Origin: CAZNPW01 sp964575185 | GTDB taxonomy: Bacteria; Pseudomonadota; Alphaproteobacteria; Rhodobacterales; Rhodobacteraceae | NCBI GenBank assembly: GCA_964575185.1 | Contig: CAZNPW010000006.1 | Location: forward strand, 1-64,000 | Direction of reading: 5' to 3' | Length of the DNA: 64,000 bases | Shown: in pieces, positions 58,532 through 64,000 of the stretch | Layout of the letters: each line of letters opens with the position of its first letter | How positions within the stretch are numbered: the stretch's first letter is position 1 | Made by a program: the position numbers and the translations under genes | Notes under the pieces: model-generated | What the model saw: only the letters and a program-made list of their open reading frames with translations | Database searches by the model: none | Told to the model about the DNA's origin: nothing

Positions 58532-59881
58532 ATGTTCGAGAAGATCCTGATCGCCAACCGCGGCGAGATCGCGCTGCGGGTGATCCGCGCCTGCCGCGAG
58601 ATGGGCATCACCTCGGTCGCCGTCCATTCCACCGCCGACGCCGACGCGATGCACGTCCGCATGGCCGACGAGAGCGTCTGCATCGGCCCCGCCCCCTCGG
58701 CCGACAGCTACATGTCCAAGGCCGCCATCATCTCGGCCTGCGAGATCACGGGCGCAGAGGCCGTCCACCCCGGCTACGGCTTTTTGTCCGAAAACGCGGC
58801 CTTCGCCCAGGCGCTCGAGGACCACGGGCTCACCTTCATCGGCCCCCGCGCGGAACACATCCGCATCATGGGCGACAAGATCACCGCCAAGGAGACCGCC
58901 CTCTCGCTCGGCATCCCCTGCGTCCCCGGCTCGCCCGGCGGCGTGCCCGACATCGACACCGCCCGCAGCACCGCCGCCGACATCGGCTACCCCGTCATCA
59001 TCAAGGCCACCGCCGGCGGCGGCGGGCGCGGGATGAAGGTCGCGCGCAACGAAGGCGAGCTCGAGATCGCCTTCCGCACCGCCCGGTCCGAGGCCAAGGC
59101 CGCCTTCGGCAACGACGAGGTCTACATCGAGAAATACCTCACCACCCCGCGCCACATCGAGATCCAGGTCTTCGGCGACGGCCGCGGCGGCGCGGTCCAC
59201 CTCGGTGAACGCGACTGCTCGCTCCAGCGCCGCCACCAGAAGGTGCTCGAGGAAGCCCCCGGCCCCGTCATCACCGCCGAAGAACGCGCCCGCATCGGCC
59301 GGATCAGCGCCGACGCGGTGGCCAAGATCGGCTACATCGGCGCGGGCACCATCGAATACCTCTACGAAGACGGCCGGTTCTACTTCATCGAGATGAACAC
59401 CCGCCTCCAGGTCGAACACCCGGTGACCGAGGCCGTCTTCGGCGTCGACCTCGTGCGCGAGCAGATCCGCGTGGCCAGCGGGATGGAGATGTCCTTCGGC
59501 CAGTCCGACCTCGACCTCAACGGCCACGCGATCGAGGTGCGCATCAACGCCGAACGCGTCCCGGGCTTCACCCCGAACCCCGGCCGCGTCCGCATGTTCC
59601 ACGCCCCCGGCGGCTACGGCGTGCGGATGGATTCCGCCCTGTATTCAGGCTATTCCATCCCCCCCTACTACGACAGCCTGATCGGCAAGCTCATCGTCCA
59701 CGGCCGCGACCGGCCCGAGGCGCTGGCCCGCCTCCGCCGCGCGCTGGGCGAGCTGATCGTCGACGGGATCGAGACCACCGTGCCCCTCTTCGAGGCGCTC
59801 TTGGACGAACCCGACATCCAGGCGGGCGACTACAACATCCACTGGCTCGAAAAGTGGCTGGCGGCGAAGTTCCCCGCCTGA
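58532..59881 (+). CDS. accC: Biotin carboxylase subunit of acetyl-CoA carboxylase
   Basis: A 449-residue ATP-grasp enzyme that carboxylates biotin on AccB. MFEKILIANRGEIALRVIRA is the standard start, KATAGGGGRGMKVARN the glycine-rich ATP loop, HIEIQVFGDG and ERDCSLQRRHQK the active-site region, and EMNTRLQVEHPVTE the catalytic Glu/Arg segment. Full length, no oddities. Confidence 0.97.
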   Translation: MFEKILIANRGEIALRVIRACREMGITSVAVHSTADADAMHVRMADESVCIGPAPSADSYMSKAAIISACEITGAEAVHPGYGFLSENAAFAQALEDHGLTFIGPRAEHIRIMGDKITAKETALSLGIPCVPGSPGGVPDIDTARSTAADIGYPVIIKATAGGGGRGMKVARNEGELEIAFRTARSEAKAAFGNDEVYIEKYLTTPRHIEIQVFGDGRGGAVHLGERDCSLQRRHQKVLEEAPGPVITAEERARIGRISADAVAKIGYIGAGTIEYLYEDGRFYFIEMNTRLQVEHPVTEAVFGVDLVREQIRVASGMEMSFGQSDLDLNGHAIEVRINAERVPGFTPNPGRVRMFHAPGGYGVRMDSALYSGYSIPPYYDSLIGKLIVHGRDRPEALARLRRALGELIVDGIETTVPLFEALLDEPDIQAGDYNIHWLEKWLAAKFPA

Positions 59882-59910
59882 CGGGCCGGCCCGACCCGCA
59901 GGCAGACCCC

Positions 59911-59932
59911 GTCCCGGGCCCCGACCCGGGAC
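59911..59932. repeat. GTCCCGGG palindrome behind accC
   Basis: Arms GTCCCGGG (59911-59918) and CCCGGGAC (59925-59932), followed by CTCCCGCC. Variant of the GTCCCGGC family, 30 bp after accC; possible terminator between accC and aat. Confidence 0.5.
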
Positions 59933-59972
59933 CTCCCGCCCCGCGTGCCCCTCCGTCCCGGCGCGGTCCGCG

Positions 59973-60641
59973 ATGACCGACGCGATCACCCCCGAGGTCC
60001 TCCTGCGCGCCTACGCGATGGGCATCTTCCCCATGGCCGACGGCCGCGACGACCGGGACTTGCACTGGATCGACCCCCGCCGCCGCGGCATCCTGCCGCT
60101 CGACGGCTTCCGCATCTCGCGCTCGCTCGCGCGCACCATCCGCCGCGGCGGCTTCACCGTCACCGCCGACACCGCCTTTGCCGCCGTCGTCGCCGCCTGC
60201 GCGCGCGACGGCGGGACCTGGATCAGCCGGCGGATCGAGTCCCTCTACGCCGACCTGCACGCCACGGGCCACGCCCGCAGCGTCGAGGTCTGGCAGGGCG
60301 ACCGCCTCGCGGGGGGCGTCTACGGCGTGACGCTCGGCGCGGCCTTCTTCGGCGAAAGCATGTTCTCGACCGCGCGGGACGCGTCCAAGGTCGCGCTCGC
60401 CTTCGCCGTCCACCGCCTGCGCGCGGGCGGCTTCCGGCTCTTCGACACCCAGTTCCTGACCCCGCACCTCGCCTCGCTCGGCGCGGTCGAGGTTTCCCGC
60501 GCCACCTACCACGCGCGGCTCGCCCTCGCGCTCGCGGCGCAAGCAACCTGGGACCCGCCGGGCTATTCGCCCGCGCCGTCCTCGGTGATCGGCGCGGGGA
60601 CGGCCCCCGGCACGTCGCAGTTCAGCACCCACACGTCGTAG
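59973..60641 (+). CDS. aat: Leucyl/phenylalanyl-tRNA-protein transferase
   Basis: A 222-residue enzyme of the N-degron pathway that adds Leu or Phe to proteins with N-terminal Lys or Arg, marking them for ClpAP. LLRAYAMGIFPMAD, WIDPRRRGILPLD, GGVYGVTLGAAFFGESMFS and LFDTQFLTPHLASLGAVEVSR are diagnostic. The last 25 residues, after ATWDPPGYSP, run into the convergent DUF2155 gene: the two coding regions overlap by 79 bp at their 3' ends. Confidence 0.95.
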   Translation: MTDAITPEVLLRAYAMGIFPMADGRDDRDLHWIDPRRRGILPLDGFRISRSLARTIRRGGFTVTADTAFAAVVAACARDGGTWISRRIESLYADLHATGHARSVEVWQGDRLAGGVYGVTLGAAFFGESMFSTARDASKVALAFAVHRLRAGGFRLFDTQFLTPHLASLGAVEVSRATYHARLALALAAQATWDPPGYSPAPSSVIGAGTAPGTSQFSTHTS

Positions 60642-60952
60642 CGCGGATGGTCGAGCGCGCTCAGCGCCGGGCTCGCCGCGATCATCCAGCCGCGGAACAC
60701 CGGATCCGCGCTCGCGCTGTCGAAGATGCGCAGCTGCGCATAGGCGTCCGACGACGGGTCGTTCGCCGGATAGCGGCATTCGTCCAGCGCCACCGTCATC
60801 CGCCCCATCCGCACCTGCTGGCCGACCGCCAGCGTCACGTCCTGCACGTCGCCCGACAGCTTGTCCAGCAGGCGCAGCACCGCCCCCGGCGCCTCGGCCG
60901 TCTGGGCCAGCGCGGGGGAGGCGATGACGACCATGGCCAGCGCCAGCTTCAC
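60563..60952 (-). CDS. DUF2155 secreted protein
   Basis: A 129-residue exported protein. Signal peptide from a GTG start (KLALAMVVIASPALAQ), then the conserved VLRLLDKLSGDVQDVTLAVGQ, LDECRYPANDPSSDAYAQL and FRGWMIAASPALSALDHPRYDVWVL in parts. The family is found in alphaproteobacteria, often beside NDUFA12 or mla genes, and its role is unknown. The GTG overlaps the mlaD stop as GTGA. The C-terminal 26 codons overlap aat on the other strand. Confidence 0.82.
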   Translation of the reverse strand: MKLALAMVVIASPALAQTAEAPGAVLRLLDKLSGDVQDVTLAVGQQVRMGRMTVALDECRYPANDPSSDAYAQLRIFDSASADPVFRGWMIAASPALSALDHPRYDVWVLNCDVPGAVPAPITEDGAGE

Positions 60953-61434
60953 GGGGCGGGGGCCCCCGCACCGGCCGGGGCGTTGTCCCCCGCCATCCCG
61001 CCCACGAACTTCATCAGCAGGTTCACCAGGCTGACCGAGCCTTGCGTGTCCTCGATCTCGTCCCCGGGCGCGAGCACGTCGGGCAACCCGCCCGGCACCA
61101 GCTCGACGTAGTTGCCGCCGAGGAGCCCCTCGGACGAGATCAGGATCGCGCTGTCCGTGGGCAACCGGATCGCCTGGTCCACCGCGATCGTGGCGTCGGC
61201 GAAGAAGGTCTGCGGGTTCAGCCGCAGGTCGGTGATCGACCCCACGCGCACCCCGGCCAGCCGCACCTCCGAGCCGACCGAAATCCCGTCCACCGCCCGG
61301 AAGCTCGCGGTCAGCGGATAGGTCTGCGCGGCCCCGCCCCACCAGCCCGCGGCCTGCGCCGACCAGGCGAGGAACCCCGCCGCCACCGCCAGCACCACCG
61401 CGCCGGCCGCGACCTCGGCCCTGTCTTCCGCCAT
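60949..61434 (-). CDS. mlaD: MlaD-type MCE-domain lipid-binding protein
   Basis: A 161-residue membrane-anchored periplasmic protein: one N-terminal span (AAGAVVLAVAAGFLAWSA) and one MCE domain with FRAVDGISVGSEVRLAGVRVG and SSEGLLGGNYVELVPGG. It forms the hexameric ring of the Mla phospholipid transporter with MlaE and MlaF, which are encoded about 43 kb away at 16714-18229. CGGAGGAGCGC precedes the ATG at 61434. Followed by the DUF2155 gene in GTGA overlap. Confidence 0.92.
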   Translation of the reverse strand: MAEDRAEVAAGAVVLAVAAGFLAWSAQAAGWWGGAAQTYPLTASFRAVDGISVGSEVRLAGVRVGSITDLRLNPQTFFADATIAVDQAIRLPTDSAILISSEGLLGGNYVELVPGGLPDVLAPGDEIEDTQGSVSLVNLLMKFVGGMAGDNAPAGAGAPAP

Positions 61435-61450
61435 CAGCGCTCCTCCGCCA

Positions 61451-61825
61451 TCAGTCGGGCGCCCAGGCGTCGTAGTCGCGCCGGTCGGCCGGCTGCGCGC
61501 GCCGGATCGACCCGGGCGGCGCGAAGGCCTCGCCGGTGCCCGTCAGGTTCGGCACATGCGGCTTCTCCCAGGCCTTGCGCTTCAAGGGCGCCTCGGTCGG
61601 CGGCGCGTCCCAGGTGTGGTGCAGCCAGCCGTGCCACTCCGGGCTGACGCGGCTCGCCTCCATCTCGCCCTTGTAGATCACCCAGCGCCGCTTGCCGTCG
61701 CGCGTCTGGTAGTAGGTGTTGCCCTCCCCGTCCGTGCCGACCTTCACGCCGTTCCGCGCGGTGAAGATCTGCGTGCCGAGCGTCTGGCTGTTCCACCAGG
61801 TCAGAAGGCGCTTGATGAAGTCCAT
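61451..61825 (-). CDS. NDUFA12-family complex I accessory subunit
   Basis: A 124-residue homologue of the mitochondrial complex I subunit NDUFA12 (B17.2), retained in alphaproteobacterial NADH:ubiquinone oxidoreductase. GTQIFTARNGVKVGTDGEGN, RRWVIYKGEMEASRVSPEWHGW and HHTWDAPPTEAPL are hallmark segments. ATG 61823-61825. No nuo genes are in the window, which is usual for this gene. Confidence 0.92.
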   Translation of the reverse strand: MDFIKRLLTWWNSQTLGTQIFTARNGVKVGTDGEGNTYYQTRDGKRRWVIYKGEMEASRVSPEWHGWLHHTWDAPPTEAPLKRKAWEKPHVPNLTGTGEAFAPPGSIRRAQPADRRDYDAWAPD

Positions 61826-61907
61826 GGGGATCCCCGGCTGGCGTCGCCGCCTCTATCGCAAATGCCGCGCCCGCCGTCTAGCGGCGGCGGCTGCGGCAAG
61901 GGTGGAG

Positions 61908-62134
61908 GTCCCGGCCTGCGCCGGGACGCGGAGGGACTTGCAAACCCGCCGCCCCATCCACCCCGCGCCCCGGCAAAGTCCGGGGCCTCACCCGCAAGGC
62001 CTCCGCAGCGCCGGAACGCGAAGGACCCTGCAAACCCGCCGCCCCATCCACCCCGCGCCCCGGCAAAGGCCGGGGCCTCACCCTTGACGGCCTTGCAGCG
62101 CCGGAACGCGGAGGACCCTGCAAACCCGCCGCCG
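61908..62134. repeat. 90-bp tandem repeat, about two and a half copies, with palindromic core
   Basis: The block CAAACCCGCCGCC recurs at 61941, 62031 and 62121, exactly 90 bp apart. Each full unit holds GGACCCTGCAAACCCGCCGC (or GGGACTTGC), CATCCACCCCGCGCCCCGGC and an AAGxCCGGGGCCTCACC tail. The third copy stops after CCGCCGCC. The left end starts with a GTCCCGGC/GCCGGGAC palindrome (61908-61927). It fills the 329-bp gap between the NDUFA12 and RidA genes; I see no gene in the gap. Confidence 0.82.
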
Positions 62135-62154
62135 GTTCGATTCTGCCCGGCTGC

Positions 62155-62541
62155 TCAACCGGCCTGGTCCCGCCAGGCCGTCACCTCGATCTCGATCCGG
62201 TGGCGCGGGTCGATCAGCCCGGCCTCGATCATCGTCGCGGCCGGCGGGTTCGCGCCGAAGGCGGCCCGCAGCAGCGGCCAGCACGGCGCGAAATCCGCGC
62301 GGTCGGGCAGGATGTAGGTCACCCGCACCACATCCGCGAAGGTCGCCCCGGCGCGCGCCAGCGCCTCGCCGACGATCCGCAGCGCGAGCACGCATTGCGC
62401 CTCCACGCCCGCGGGCACCTCGCCCGTGGCATGATCCGTCCCCGTGGTGCCCGAGACGTGGATCCACCCGCCGGCCACGACCGCCCGCGCATAGCCGACC
62501 TGCGGCTCCCAGGTGGACCCGGTGACGATCCGCCGGATCAC
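62155..62541 (-). CDS. RidA family protein
   Basis: A 128-residue protein of the YjgF/RidA family, which removes reactive enamine or imine intermediates. VAGGWIHVSGTTGTD, RIVGEALARAGATFADVVR, and NPPAATMIEAGLIDPRHRIEIEV in parts are typical, with the Arg of the active site probably in the RVTYI segment. The variant sequence (GLIDPRHRIEIE instead of LPxxALVEIE) suggests an Rid subfamily other than the archetype. It starts four bases after clpX and shares its transcript. Confidence 0.85.
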   Translation of the reverse strand: MIRRIVTGSTWEPQVGYARAVVAGGWIHVSGTTGTDHATGEVPAGVEAQCVLALRIVGEALARAGATFADVVRVTYILPDRADFAPCWPLLRAAFGANPPAATMIEAGLIDPRHRIEIEVTAWRDQAG

Positions 62542-62545
62542 GGCA

Positions 62546-63802
<1,257 letters not shown>

Positions 63803-63964
63803 CTCTGTCCTTCGCCCGCCTCGCCGGGTCTGACGCCCGGGGCGGCAGCCTAAGCCATGCCCCCCGACGCCACAATGCCCAATCCGCCCCCGATCCCGGG
63901 GGCGAAGGTGTCACGTCGCCGCCCCCCGCCCTACGTCGCCGCCCCCGCCCTGCGCCGCGCCCCC

Positions 63965-64000
63965 CTACTTCCCCTCGTCCAGCTTGCCGCGGTTCTCCAG
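63965..64000 (-). CDS. C-terminal end of an unidentified gene
   Basis: On the minus strand the last 36 bases read LENRGKLDEGK-stop and continue off the right edge. Upstream of clpX one often finds clpP, but these residues are too few to say. Low confidence. Confidence 0.3.
   Translation of the reverse strand: MENRGKLDEGK

Overview
The window is very GC-rich double-stranded chromosomal DNA from a phototrophic member of the Rhodobacterales (Rhodobacter/Rhodovulum/Roseobacter-like alphaproteobacterium). The evidence is a carotenoid/bacteriochlorophyll island of the spheroidene type (tspO-crtB-crtI divergent from crtA-bchI-bchD-bchO), two perfect PpsR/CrtJ operators (TGT-N12-ACA), and the family-typical neighbourhoods pyrC-pyrE-dnaB-alr-mlaEF, accB-accC-aat, mlaD-NDUFA12 and clpX. 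The start-stop overlaps GTGA and ATGA recur throughout, so most genes lie in tight, translationally coupled operons.

Layout. 1-4.6 kb: the end of an exported Ala/Glu-rich protein, then a moxR/coxE-type AAA-VWA pair split by a foreign-looking low-GC membrane-protein gene, then glutaryl-CoA dehydrogenase. 4.7-11.4 kb: a surface-glycan-like module with three glycosyltransferases and two paralogous serine-hydrolase-like proteins, one of which has lost its nucleophile. 11.5-18.2 kb: housekeeping (LprI-like protein, pyrC, pyrE, dnaB, alr, mlaE, mlaF). 18.3-25.6 kb: the photosynthesis island. 25.7-28.2 kb: HNH nuclease, HAD phosphatase and SorC-type regulator. 28.2-46.1 kb: a large catabolic cluster of unknown substrate. 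It holds an agmatinase-like ureohydrolase, a class III aminotransferase, an alpha/beta hydrolase, a MetE-core methyltransferase, three paralogous tandem NTF2/SnoaL-like proteins, a LacI regulator, an SDR, an amidase, a HisD-like dehydrogenase, a double cupin, an ABC importer without an ATPase, and a HpcH/HpaI aldolase. 46.2-49.4 kb: beta-hydroxyacid/threonate-type dehydrogenases. 49.5-54.2 kb: a scarred zone with two ABC-transporter genes truncated head to head, an IS481-type remnant, a decayed IS5-type element, tRNA-Ser(GGA) and a frameshifted RTX gene. 54.6-64 kb: preA-dedA-preT pyrimidine reduction, accBC, aat, a DUF2155-mlaD-NDUFA12 operon, a 90-bp tandem repeat, ridA and clpX.

How the genes work together. 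The photosynthesis island gives the first committed bacteriochlorophyll enzyme (magnesium chelatase subunits I and D plus BchO) and the carotenoid steps from GGPP to neurosporene, plus the keto step of CrtA; the rest of the photosynthesis genes are not here. The catabolic cluster reads as one LacI-controlled regulon. Four similar operator-like palindromes (core TTGCAwwCGywTkCA) lie in pairs in the two divergent promoter regions, 35.8-35.9 kb and 41.9-42.1 kb. This cluster, with its three tandem NTF2-like proteins, is the best candidate for an undescribed pathway.

The window also carries several families of short palindromic repeats: three 22-bp palindromes at exact 23-bp spacing (28152-28219), a GTCCCGGC/GCCGGGAC family including one copy inside the bchD coding sequence, and a GATATTTG/GAGTATTTG 3'-end element. 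Several supply the stop codons of genes. Reading was by eye only: no similarity search, folding or composition calculation was run.
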